NCBI RefSeq assembly: GCF_900129725.1
Contig: NZ_FQWQ01000001.1
Coordinates: 682,001 to 746,000 of the forward strand
Direction of reading: 5' to 3'
DNA: 64,000 nucleotides
Source: Chryseolinea serpens
GTDB taxonomy: Bacteria; Bacteroidota; Bacteroidia; Cytophagales; Cyclobacteriaceae
The notes below the pieces were generated by a model that saw only the letters and a program-made list of their open reading frames with translations, was not told where the DNA came from and searched no databases. Numbering within the stretch: position 1 is the first letter of the stretch; each line of letters starts with the position of its first letter. Of this stretch, positions 36,583 through 45,144 are shown in pieces. The translations under genes and the position numbers were made by a program.

Positions 36583-37232
36583 TCATTTAATACCATATGC
36601 GCCGAAGTATTTTCTAACGTTTTCTTTGTCGTATTTGTCTGCTCCTCGCCAATGCAGAACAAATGTCCAGTCGTGTGTCCCAGGTTCTTTGCGGTCATGA
36701 CTTAAAGGTTTTATGATGTCTGCACAACCCAAAATCCCCATAATTGCGTGTCTCTCGTTCTTTGAACCTTTAAATACATCTTTTAACCGGTCACGCAATT
36801 TACTAGGCGTCTCGCCCGTTTCTGAATGGCCAAACCGTTCCAGTGTCTAACTCCACCCCATTTGATTCTTTCAAAGTTTAGCACATTAAGGTCTTCATTC
36901 ACCCCATATCCATAGTGATAGTCAATACTATTTTCCTCTTTTAATAGTCTATTTGCATTGGCATAACTAGCCAGTCCGGAGCGCCAATCAAGCCGCTTAT
37001 TTGTCAAACCACAAAGAAAAGCGTCCGTGATTTTTTTAAATGAAATACTTTTAACAATTTCCTCAAGCCTTGTAACAAGTTCTGATTTTGAAATTGTCAA
37101 CGGGTCAAACATCAGGCCTTTCTCTTTTGCATATTCAAGGTCTGCCTTTTCTGTTTTCCAGTTTCCGCCACTTATCCAGCCAGCGGATGTCCAGTAAGTT
37201 TTAAATAGTATATCTTTTGCTTTTTTGTCCAC
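36583..37232 (-). pseudogene. Frameshifted gene of unknown function
   Basis: A frame from the GTG at 37232 (MDKKAKDILFKTYWTS) runs to a stop at 36783. After about 36840 it gives improbable residues (GLAIQKRARRLVNCVTG), while the frame one base away reads ERFGHSETGETPSKLRDR from about 36840, continuing as KDVFKGSKNERHAIMGILGC to 36583 with no stop. The two halves therefore form one protein of roughly 215 residues split by a single-base loss near 36840. This may be a real pseudogene or a sequencing error. The family is not recognised. Confidence 0.6.
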
Positions 37233-37344
37233 GGTCTGTCGTTCTAAAATGCCTATAACGTTTGGTAAGACACTAATGTCTTATATCCCCATTATATATT
37301 CAAGTAACGGCCGCACAACTTTGTTGATGGCGCCAGGATCGCAG

Positions 37345-39747
37345 TCAATCGTCATCGCCGTCTGCCAGCGGGATGACAAATGCGGCCCGCTTGGGACCCG
37401 GGAATGGGGTCTCCCCTTTCAACCCATGCCAAAGTACCTGGTTGAATTCGATGTCGTTGTTTGAGTCTTCTTTGGCGAAGGAAAATTGTTCGGACTTTTT
37501 CTGCCATTGGTTGATGGCTACGTTCTTCTCATCCAAACTTACTTTGGGCATAATAGCGTGGAAAGAAGAGGGAGCAGGATTCGAATTGAAACAAGACCAC
37601 ATCGGGGTGGCGGCGGCATCGTATTGGGTCATGGGCTCCATGCCCAGGAGCAATTCCATTGTCCTTAGCATGGATGCCGTTGTATAGAGCGTGTGATCGA
37701 CCACGTTTCTTTTGATATAGCCTCCCGCAATGTAGGCCGTGCTGCGGTGGGCGTCTACGTGATCGGCGCCGTTTTGTGCATCATCTTCCACGATAAAGAC
37801 AACCGTCTCGTTCCAGATGGGGCTTTGTGCGAGCGTCTCTATGAACATGCCCACGGCAAGGTCGTTGTCGGCCACGTGGGCATACGGCGAGGGCCGGCCC
37901 AGGCGGACGCCTTCGGTGTGGTCGTTTCCAAAACGCACAGTGTTGAACTGTGGAAGTTTGTTGTTGTTCAGCAATGACAAGAAATCTTTTTTCCAGACGT
38001 AGAATCGTGATGTGTCGCGGATTTCCAGACTATAGCTGGGATAGGTTGGGCAGTTGTGGCCGGCCAGTATGGGGATCGTGGGGCGTTCGTGTTCCATGAA
38101 CTCGCCATAGGTTCGGTACGAGATCCCGTAGCGCGAACAGTTGTTCCAGATAAATCCGTTTTTGTTGTTGGCGATCTCGCGCTCGCCTTCGCCGCCATAG
38201 GTTCCACCGCGCCCGCTGTAGCTGGAGGGCCACGTCTTTTCGAGATAGTCGGTGGCATAGGCACCCATGCTCCAGCTGTGTCCGTCGGCACTGACCTCGG
38301 CGTTGACATAAAAATTGTCGAGGAGCACGAAAGACTCTACCAGGGCATGTTGGTTGGGGGTGTATTTTCTTCCGAATAGCAACAGCGTTGTGTCGCCATT
38401 CCCTCCTTTCACATCGGCCAGCACCTGGTCGTAGGTCCGGTTTTCCTTAATCACATAAAAGACATACTTGACGGGCGATTCTTTGCCGGTTTTGATGGGC
38501 GCCGGCAGGTTGACCGTGTCGCGCCGGTATTGCGAATACGGTGAATTGCTATAGACTTTACCGGTGTATTCTTGCAATATTTTCGCGGAAGGGATATCAA
38601 TGATGCTCATCGTGCCCTTTAACAACGAGCCGATGTACTGCACATCGCTTCCCTCCTTCGTGATGCCACCGTGGTGAATCACATCTTCTTTCTTTCGCAC
38701 GGGCGACGGACCAAACGGATTGGCTTTCGACTCGAACCCTTTGCCATTGGAAACCCATAATTTTTTATTGACCAACCTCACACAGGTTGGATACCATCCC
38801 GTTGGAATAAAACCCATCGCCGAACTTCTCCCGGGCTTCGACACATCGAACACGGCAAGACAATTGTTGTCGGCGTTGGCGATGTAGAGCTTTTTTTCGG
38901 AGGGGTCATAGGCCAGGCTGTTGGTGGTGGATCCGCTGGGAGAATCCGGGAAGAGCGCGGCGTCGAGGGTTTCGATCACTTTTTTGGATTTGTTGTCGAT
39001 CACCGAAACGCTGTTGTCGTTGGCGTTGCAGACATACAGATACTTGCCATCCGGGGTGAGTAAAAGTTCGTTGGGGTTGTCGCCTACCGTGATGGGATTC
39101 TTCCAGATGTTTTTTTCAAGGTCCAGCGTGAGGAGCTTGTCGCATCCCCAGCAGGAGATGTAGAGTTCTTTTTTGTCGCGGCTTAGTTTGCAGGCGTAGG
39201 CCTCTGCTCCCAGCCCGAGTATGTTCAGGATCTTTTTTGTTTTCAGGTCGATCACATATAATTTTTGATCTTCCCGGGTCACAACATAAAGGCGTTGTCT
39301 TTTATCGTCCACTTCGATGCCTGCCGGGCCGATTTTCTCGGGCCAGGGTTTGCCAAGTTTCAGCGTGTCGGTTAGTATGAGCTTGTCTTTTTGCAAGGCG
39401 AATTGGAGGATCAGGTTGTCGTGGCCTCCGGAAGCAAAGAGATATTTTTCGTCGGCAGAGAAGGCCAGACCATACCAGGATCTTGATACCACTACCGAAT
39501 CGATCTTCTTTTGTTTTTGCAGGTCGATGAGTTCAATGCTTTGAATGCCCTGACCGTTGTTGGTCACGGCTAGATATTTTGATGATGGGCTGACCACCAT
39601 GTTCAAAGGCAAATCGCCGAGCGGAAAGGATGTTCCGGCTGGGGTGAGTTTCCAGCCATTGGGTAAGAGTACGGGTTTGGGGAGTGGTTGCGCGAGTAGG
39701 GTTTGCGCGGTGATATAGAGTGTTATGAAGAGAAACGACCGTGTCAT
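37345..39747 (-). CDS. YncE-like beta-propeller fused to alkaline phosphatase-like phosphoesterase
   Basis: The 800-residue secreted protein has a signal peptide ending TLLAQ. Residues about 30-370 form a YVTN/YncE-type propeller (VVSPSSKYLAVTNNG, GLAFSADEKYLFASGG, LLTPDGKYLYVCNANDNSV, NSLAYDPSEKKLYIANADNN). From about 410 the phosphoesterase/phospholipase C-type domain begins (KYVFYVIKENRTYDQVLAD, SFVLLDNFYVNAEVSADGHSW), with late metal-site motifs VFIVEDDAQNGADHVDAHRS. Such enzymes cleave phosphate esters in the periplasm or outside the cell; the substrate is unknown. It appears monocistronic. Confidence 0.88.
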   Translation of the reverse strand: MTRSFLFITLYITAQTLLAQPLPKPVLLPNGWKLTPAGTSFPLGDLPLNMVVSPSSKYLAVTNNGQGIQSIELIDLQKQKKIDSVVVSRSWYGLAFSADEKYLFASGGHDNLILQFALQKDKLILTDTLKLGKPWPEKIGPAGIEVDDKRQRLYVVTREDQKLYVIDLKTKKILNILGLGAEAYACKLSRDKKELYISCWGCDKLLTLDLEKNIWKNPITVGDNPNELLLTPDGKYLYVCNANDNSVSVIDNKSKKVIETLDAALFPDSPSGSTTNSLAYDPSEKKLYIANADNNCLAVFDVSKPGRSSAMGFIPTGWYPTCVRLVNKKLWVSNGKGFESKANPFGPSPVRKKEDVIHHGGITKEGSDVQYIGSLLKGTMSIIDIPSAKILQEYTGKVYSNSPYSQYRRDTVNLPAPIKTGKESPVKYVFYVIKENRTYDQVLADVKGGNGDTTLLLFGRKYTPNQHALVESFVLLDNFYVNAEVSADGHSWSMGAYATDYLEKTWPSSYSGRGGTYGGEGEREIANNKNGFIWNNCSRYGISYRTYGEFMEHERPTIPILAGHNCPTYPSYSLEIRDTSRFYVWKKDFLSLLNNNKLPQFNTVRFGNDHTEGVRLGRPSPYAHVADNDLAVGMFIETLAQSPIWNETVVFIVEDDAQNGADHVDAHRSTAYIAGGYIKRNVVDHTLYTTASMLRTMELLLGMEPMTQYDAAATPMWSCFNSNPAPSSFHAIMPKVSLDEKNVAINQWQKKSEQFSFAKEDSNNDIEFNQVLWHGLKGETPFPGPKRAAFVIPLADGDDD

Positions 39748-39773
39748 GGCTTCACAAGTAGGTTGTTGTAAAA

Positions 39774-40097
39774 GTAATCTAAAAACACGGTATGGGTTGT
39801 GATTTTTACTTTATCGGTGTTTTACTATTCTGTTAGCGTTGGGATTGGGATTAATATGATGGTGTATCGTGGTGGTGGTGAACGCGGCGACTGGCAGGCG
39901 TTAGCAGTGACCCGGGCCGCTGAAACTTGTTGGTGGGACACCAACAAGCGTGGTCGCGGACGTTTGTAGCTCGGGTAAGGATTTAGGGTGTTGTTGTCGA
40001 TGGGTGGGAATTGTTGATGTGGCGTGGGGGTATGATGATCATAGTAATACCTTGTGGCAGCTATCCTTGTTGGTGAAGAACACCAACAAGGGCGGCG
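39774..40097. repeat. Intergenic tandem repeat, unit A
   Basis: The unit of about 324 bases starts GTAATCTAAAAACACGG and is followed directly by a diverged second unit with the same order of blocks. It holds two hairpins: CTTGTTGGTG-GGA-CACCAACAAG (39926-39948, 10 pairs) and CCTTGTTGGTG-AAGAA-CACCAACAAGG (40065-40091, 11 pairs). No plausible protein is encoded in either strand. Confidence 0.85.
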
Positions 40098-40418
40098 GTA
40101 ATCTAAAAACACGGTATGGGTTGTGATTTTTACTTTATCGGTGTTTTACTATTCTGTTAGCGTTGGGATTAATGTGGTGATGGTGTATCGTGGTGGTGAA
40201 CGCGGCGACTGGTGGGTATTGGTAGTGAGTCTGGCCGCTGAAACTTGTTGGTGGGGACACCAACAAGCGTGGTCGCGGACCTTAGTAACTCGAGTAAGGA
40301 TTTAGAGTGTTGTTGTCGATGGCTGGAGATTGTTGATGTGGCGTGCTGGAATGCATGGTCATAGCAATGACTTGTTGCAGCTGTCCTTGTTGGTGAAGAA
40401 CACCAACAAGGGCGGCGG
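40098..40418. repeat. Intergenic tandem repeat, unit B
   Basis: This is the second copy, also starting GTAATCTAAAAACACGG. Its hairpins are CTTGTTGGTG-GGGA-CACCAACAAG (40244-40267) and CCTTGTTGGTG-AAGAA-CACCAACAAGG (40385-40411). The stems are unchanged although surrounding bases and small gaps differ between units, so the arms look conserved. Confidence 0.85.
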
Positions 40419-40444
40419 CGCGGCGGGCGGACGGGTGGTTGTGC

Positions 40445-42832
40445 CTATTCGTTTCTTAGTGCCTTGGTCGGATTTGAGTTGGCGGCTTTGAAGGATAGGT
40501 AGCTGATGGTGAGCCAGGCGAGGGTCAGGACGGATAGGCCGGCGACAAGGAAATTGACGGGGCCGATGGTGACCTTGTCGGTGAAGTTGTCTAGCCAGCG
40601 CGTGATCAGGTACCAGGTGATGGGGATGGCGACGACGAAAGACAGGAGAATCAAGCCGACAAATTCTTTGGAGATGATGAGGATGATGTTGCCCAGGGTG
40701 GCGCCCAGTACTTTGCGGATGCCGATCTCTTTTACTCTGCGCTCGACGGAGAATGAGGTCAGGCCCAGGAGGCCGAGGCAGCCTACAGCGATGGCCAGGC
40801 CGGCGAAGATGCCGGCGACCTGTCCGAGTTGGGCGTCGGCTTTGTAGAGGCGGTCGTAGTCATCGTCTAGGAAGGAATAGCGGTAGGGTAAATTGTTGGT
40901 GAGGTCCTTCCATTTGATGCCGATCGACTTGATGGTGGCCTGCATATTGTCTGACTTGATCTTTAACGAGAGCGTGGAATAGGCCCATTTGTTTTCTTGC
41001 ATGATCAACGGTGCCACCTTGTGATGTAGCGACTGGTAATGGTAGTCCTTCACCACGCCAATGATCGTACCTTGCTTTCCGTTTTGATCGACCTTCTTTC
41101 CGAGGGCCTGTTCGGGTTTCCAGCCGAAATCTTTTACGGCCGTTTCGTTGATGATGAACGCGGTCGTGTCGTCGGCACGGGAGCCCTTTATGAAATTGCG
41201 ACCGGCGATGATCTCAATGCCGTAGGCGGGAAGAAAATCGCTGTCAATGAAATTGGTGTTGATGTTGGAGGGCGATAACTTGCCATCTTCCATCTCGATG
41301 GTGGCATAGAGATTATTGGAGGGCTCGCCCGGCACGGTGCTGCACGCCGCCGCCGACAACACCCCCGGCACTTTCAGCAACTCTCCTTTCACGGTTTCCC
41401 AACGGTCTACCATCGAACGGTCGCCATTGTTGCGAATTAACAAGGTTGCTTCTTTTACAAAACCCAGGTCGCGGCTCCGCAGCAGGTCGAGTTGCTCGAA
41501 TACGATCAGCGTGCCGGCGAGCAGCACAATGGAAATAACAAACTGGACGGACACCAGCATCTTCCGGAGTCCGTTGTGACCGAAGATAGATTGTGGCGCG
41601 CCACGGAAGATCTGCAGCGGCTGAAAGCCCGAGATCACCAACGCCGGATACACACCGGAGAGCAACCCCAGCACAATCGCGATCACCCAAAACCCACCCC
41701 ACGTGGTCAACGAGCCTGGAAACAGACTGAAAACCAAAGGTGTTTCGACCAACGTATTGAATACCGGTAAAACAAGGGCGGCGAGAACGAAGCCAAAGGC
41801 GGTTGCCAGGAAGCTCACAATGATCGATTCGCCGAGGAACTGATAGACCAGCGCACGGCGTTGCGCGCCAAGCACCTTGCGAAGTCCAACTTCTTTCAAC
41901 CGCCGCGAGGCACGTGCCGTGGCGAGGTTGATGTAGTTGAAACAGGCGATCAACAGGATAAAGCCCGCAATGATTGACAACGTGTAAATATTATTCTGAC
42001 TTCCACGTTTTCCATTTTCCCACGACCGCGGCGTTTCCAAATAAATCGACGTCAGCGGCTGCAAGGGAAGGTCCTCGTAATACATGCCGCCTTTCTCCAT
42101 GTTCCGAGTGATGAAGTCGGGCATTTTTGCCCTGAGCTTTTCCACCTGCCCCTCTCCTTCTTTGAGCAACAGGTAAGTATGAAAGCCGTTCCAGAACCAC
42201 ATATTATTTATGGGCTGATTCACCTGGTCGCTCCAGGTTCGGAAAGAGACCAACATATTGAACCGGATGTGTGAGTTTTCGGGAACATCCGCGACCAGGC
42301 CAGTGACTTTATATTCCTCCCCGTTCATGTTCAATGTTTTGCCCACGGGAGGCTCGTCACCGAAATATTTCTTCGCTGTGGACGTCGTCAACACGATGCT
42401 GTAAGGTTCGGTGAGCGCTTTTTTGGGGTTGCCCTCCAGCAGCGGAAAGGAGAAAATATCAAATACCGTTGAATCCGAGAGCAGGCAACCCTCTTCAAAG
42501 ACCGACACGTCGCCCTTACGCACCAGGAAGCTCCAATCCTGCATCCGGACAAACTTATCCACTTCCGGCATCTGGCTGGCCAACGCAGGGCCCATCGGGG
42601 GCGAACTGGTGGACTGGAATAGCATCTCATTCTCCGTCCGCAGGTTTTCGACGATCCGGAAGATGCGATCAGCCTTTTGGTTGAACCTGTCGTAGCTCAG
42701 CTCGTGACGCACGTAGAGGGCAATCAGCACAAAGGAGGCGATGCCAATAGCCAGGCCGAGGATGTTGATGATGGAGAAGCCCTTATTCTTAAGCAGGCTT
42801 CTGAAGGCGGTTTTTAGGTAGTTGCGCAGCAT
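40445..42832 (-). CDS. ABC transporter permease, FtsX/MacB type
   Basis: The ATG at 42832 gives 795 residues starting MLRNYLKTAFRSLLKNKGFSIINILGLAIG, the usual opening of large Bacteroidota FtsX permeases; an earlier in-frame start adds 28 implausible residues. It has a first transmembrane helix (about 20-42), a MacB-like periplasmic domain, an FtsX domain (NIYTLSIIAGFILLIACFNYINLATARASRR and the LREVGLRKVLGAQ-type box), and a second periplasmic/FtsX half ending RRVKEIGIRKVLGATLGNI and three terminal helices. No ATPase gene is adjacent. Substrate is unknown; such proteins often export lipoproteins or toxic compounds. Confidence 0.9.
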   Translation of the reverse strand: MLRNYLKTAFRSLLKNKGFSIINILGLAIGIASFVLIALYVRHELSYDRFNQKADRIFRIVENLRTENEMLFQSTSSPPMGPALASQMPEVDKFVRMQDWSFLVRKGDVSVFEEGCLLSDSTVFDIFSFPLLEGNPKKALTEPYSIVLTTSTAKKYFGDEPPVGKTLNMNGEEYKVTGLVADVPENSHIRFNMLVSFRTWSDQVNQPINNMWFWNGFHTYLLLKEGEGQVEKLRAKMPDFITRNMEKGGMYYEDLPLQPLTSIYLETPRSWENGKRGSQNNIYTLSIIAGFILLIACFNYINLATARASRRLKEVGLRKVLGAQRRALVYQFLGESIIVSFLATAFGFVLAALVLPVFNTLVETPLVFSLFPGSLTTWGGFWVIAIVLGLLSGVYPALVISGFQPLQIFRGAPQSIFGHNGLRKMLVSVQFVISIVLLAGTLIVFEQLDLLRSRDLGFVKEATLLIRNNGDRSMVDRWETVKGELLKVPGVLSAAACSTVPGEPSNNLYATIEMEDGKLSPSNINTNFIDSDFLPAYGIEIIAGRNFIKGSRADDTTAFIINETAVKDFGWKPEQALGKKVDQNGKQGTIIGVVKDYHYQSLHHKVAPLIMQENKWAYSTLSLKIKSDNMQATIKSIGIKWKDLTNNLPYRYSFLDDDYDRLYKADAQLGQVAGIFAGLAIAVGCLGLLGLTSFSVERRVKEIGIRKVLGATLGNIILIISKEFVGLILLSFVVAIPITWYLITRWLDNFTDKVTIGPVNFLVAGLSVLTLAWLTISYLSFKAANSNPTKALRNE

Positions 42833-42938
42833 AGAGAGGGTACTTTGAGAGTTGGAGAAAGTTACAAAGCATTTCCAGTAATTTCGAGGGGGTGGAAATG
42901 GGTTGATTTTGATCATCCAGTGGTAGGATGATGGACAG

Positions 42939-43079
42939 ATGGAAATAGTTGAGATGAATCGTCTAATTCAGGGAGGCTACTATTGGGCACATTTGGAGGA
43001 GTATGCTGAGGGTCTTCCCTACCCTGAGCTAGTCAGTTTTGACAGCCAATCGAGCCGCTGTTTTTCGGCAGCCTTTTGA
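42939..43079 (+). CDS. Possible small protein or gene remnant
   Basis: A 46-codon frame starts at ATG 42939 (MEIVEMNRLIQGGYYWAHLEEY) and stops at 43079. The first 30 residues look protein-like, but the tail overlaps a fragment on the other strand. It may be a remnant from decayed toxin/immunity DNA. Confidence 0.25.
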   Translation: MEIVEMNRLIQGGYYWAHLEEYAEGLPYPELVSFDSQSSRCFSAAF

Positions 43080-43137
43080 CGCTCCAGCTTTGCCGTTAGC
43101 AACTCTGTGCCTTTAAAGCCGGCAGGGAACTTGAGGG
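43019..43137 (-). pseudogene. Orphan C-terminal coding remnant
   Basis: On the minus strand a frame reads LKFPAGFKGTELLTAKLERQ, then a lysine/arginine-rich helix ending LDWLSKLTSSG and a stop at 43019. In-frame stops lie immediately upstream and there is no ATG, so it looks like the tail of a lost gene directly after the Imm35 gene. Confidence 0.3.
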
Positions 43138-43447
43138 TTAATTAATATCCACTTCAGTTAATGAATTATTATCCCTTTTATATCTTTCAATATAGTATTC
43201 TATACTATGGGCTGTACCGGTAATAAATATCTTACCAGAATATTTATCAACAATTAGCGGTGAATTTCCTGATAATTGATAAGCTGGGTCTTTGTCAATT
43301 AAAAATTCTTTTGAATTATAGAAAAAAAACCCATCCAAATTCTTCTTCTCTGATCAGATCCTCAATTAAAATCAAAGAATAGTCATCATTGCGACCACTA
43401 TCTAAATATCCTGAAACAATTTTCTTTGCTGCTTCTAATGAGATCAT
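43138..43447 (-). pseudogene. Imm35/YrhB-type immunity protein gene, frameshifted in a homopolymer
   Basis: From the ATG at 43447 the frame reads MISLEAAKKIVSGYLDSGRN to EEEFGWVFF and then stops. The frame one base away continues FFYNSKEFLIDKDPAYQL, then the run SGNSPLIVDKYSGKIFITGT and AHSIEYYIERY, to the stop at 43138. Together they give a normal 102-residue Imm35 domain; GWVFFYNSKE and GTAHSIEYYIE are diagnostic. The break is in a run of eight T residues on the minus strand (43322-43329); seven would restore the frame. This could be decay, reversible slippage or a sequencing error. Imm35 proteins neutralise toxins of polymorphic toxin systems; no toxin gene is present nearby. Confidence 0.7.
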
Positions 43448-43529
43448 TTTCTTAATTGAAATTTAATTTGTAGGCAAGAATGAAAAGGAAACTATTCTTC
43501 TTTGGCCAGATTTTGAAACCATCTCCCCT

Positions 43530-43862
43530 TTAGGCGCTAGCAGAAACGGAGGCGATTTCTATTGCTTCGTTCAAAACGGAAAAAAAATCCGATTCATTTC
43601 TGGCAGATTTTGAAAAAATGGGGGTCTCCCAACGTTGATTTTTGATCACGAAAATTTTGAATCCTGCATTTCCGTCAGACTCACTTCCAGGATACCAGCC
43701 AACGTCAAGAACATGGGTATCCGTCCCGTGTAAGTAAATTACTTGGACTAAGTCCTCATTAAGCTCCCAAATTTGCTCATGCATGGGTTTTGAGAAATCA
43801 ATATCAAAAGTATTATAGTCTACTATCCCCTGCTTGAAATTTACATTGCTGAGCGCGTTCAT
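43530..43862 (-). CDS. Small protein, possible immunity protein
   Basis: The 110-residue frame starts MNALSNVNFKQGIVDYNTFD and has a continuous, protein-like sequence with MHEQIWELNEDLVQVIY, VLDVGWYPGSESDG and WETPIFSKSARNESDFFSVLNEAIEIA. I do not recognise the family. It is AT-rich like the neighbouring Imm35 gene 83 bases downstream, and both have the size and acidic character of immunity proteins, so that role is an inference from context. Confidence 0.6.
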   Translation of the reverse strand: MNALSNVNFKQGIVDYNTFDIDFSKPMHEQIWELNEDLVQVIYLHGTDTHVLDVGWYPGSESDGNAGFKIFVIKNQRWETPIFSKSARNESDFFSVLNEAIEIASVSASA

Positions 43863-44029
43863 CCGTTTCGCTGTTTGGGAAAAAGTTAAGAAATCATCCG
43901 GTCGGTATTTTTATATCGCCAATGCCTCGGCGATTGCGAGTAAGGTATGTGGATACTACTCAAACGCGCAATGAATCCCTGAACTCGGGGGCTAACAACA
44001 GGCGGATAGCCTCAGAGACAGCTAGCCTT

Positions 44030-45055
44030 CTAATTCCAGAACCCTTCCTTACTATTAAACGTCGGACAAGGAATCAGCTTATACTTCTTCTTCACACTCT
44101 TATTCGAAGGCTTCGAATTGAACTCATACACAATGGAGATTTCGTGTGCACCACCAGAGGCGGTTTGCATTTCGGAGATGGTGAAGTCGTAGCTGTAGCC
44201 GATGGTGAGGCTCTTGAAGTACAGGCCAAGATAGAGGATGAGGGCATCTTGAGTGATACTGTTGATCACCGTTTTTTGGAATGGCTTGCCGCGGTACCAG
44301 ACGCCGACGGAGATGGGGTCTACGTGGTAGTTCAGGCCGAGGTCGAGTTGGGTGAAGGTGTTGCCCTGCATGCGGTAGATGAAGGACGGCGTAAGGTAAG
44401 AGGCGCGGCCACGGTTGCTCAGGCCGCCACTGAGGTCGAGACGGATGCCGCCGTGGATGGCGGTTTTCATGCCGAGGCGGCTCACGTCGTTGAGGACGGA
44501 CAAGTTGGGCCGGTTCATGTGTGCGAAAGAAGCGCCGAGCCAGAGACTCTTTGAATAGAGCAGGAAGCCGGAGCCGAAGTCAAAATAACTTTGGCGGCCC
44601 AGTTTGTTCACGTCGGGGTCCAGGGAGATTCCGTCGTATTCCAGACCGTCGCCGAGGCGGAGTTTGGAGCGGTCGAGGCCGTTGGTGCCGTAGCCGAAGG
44701 AGAGGCCGGGTGAGAAGACGATCTTTTCGGTGAGTTTGATCTTGTAGGAATACAATAGGCTAGCCGTTGTGGTGCGCCAGCCGGCGGAACCCATTTTGTC
44801 GGTGGTGACGAGCAGGCCAAAGCCGCTGCGGAGTTCGTTAACAAAAATGTCGTACGAGAAAGCGGAGGTCTGGAAAGCCTGGGGCAGGCTGGGCCATTGG
44901 ATCCGGTGGTTCAGCACGATGCGTTGCTGGGGTGTGATGCCGGTGAAGCCGGGGTTAAGATAAAGCGGTGCCTGGTAGTATTGCGAAAATTGCGGATCCT
45001 GTGCCGACGCCGCGAGCCCTATAAAGACAAAAGCGATGAGTAAAAGTTTTTTCAT
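44030..45055 (-). CDS. PorP/SprF-family type IX secretion-associated outer-membrane protein
   Basis: The 341-residue protein has a signal peptide ending GLAASAQ and the family's opening QDPQFSQYYQAPLYLNPGFTG. The rest is a series of amphipathic strands (FGLLVTTDKMGSAGW; VFSPGLSFGYGTNG; YFDFGSGFLLYSKSLWLGASFAHMNRP in part) consistent with a 14-stranded barrel. PorP/SprF proteins help export and surface attachment of specific type IX cargo, notably large adhesins. It is the next gene after the giant adhesin, as sprF follows sprB in gliding bacteria, though a terminator lies in the 89-base gap. Confidence 0.93.
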   Translation of the reverse strand: MKKLLLIAFVFIGLAASAQDPQFSQYYQAPLYLNPGFTGITPQQRIVLNHRIQWPSLPQAFQTSAFSYDIFVNELRSGFGLLVTTDKMGSAGWRTTTASLLYSYKIKLTEKIVFSPGLSFGYGTNGLDRSKLRLGDGLEYDGISLDPDVNKLGRQSYFDFGSGFLLYSKSLWLGASFAHMNRPNLSVLNDVSRLGMKTAIHGGIRLDLSGGLSNRGRASYLTPSFIYRMQGNTFTQLDLGLNYHVDPISVGVWYRGKPFQKTVINSITQDALILYLGLYFKSLTIGYSYDFTISEMQTASGGAHEISIVYEFNSKPSNKSVKKKYKLIPCPTFNSKEGFWN

Positions 45056-45094
45056 TCCCGGTTAATCAAAATTCCTCGTTACAAAATTTCAAAA

Positions 45095-45137
45095 TCAAAA
45101 AATGTATACCCTGGGATCGCTTTGCATCCCAGGGTAT
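45095..45137 (-). terminator. Terminator after the giant adhesin gene
   Basis: A perfect 12-base-pair stem (ATACCCTGGGAT 45106-45117 with 45126-45137, 8-base loop) is followed on the minus strand by CATTTTTTG. It should reduce readthrough into the PorP/SprF gene. Confidence 0.75.
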
Positions 45138-45144
45138 CACTGGT

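Noticed and set aside
39825..40305. Two open frames of 60-95 codons in the 40-kb gap
   Set aside because: They lie in the tandem repeat, are on opposite strands in the two units, and are not conserved between the copies.
39926..40411. CRISPR array suggested by repeated hairpins
   Set aside because: Repeats are long, only four hairpins occur, spacing is irregular and the sequences between them are themselves repeated rather than unique spacers; no cas genes are present.
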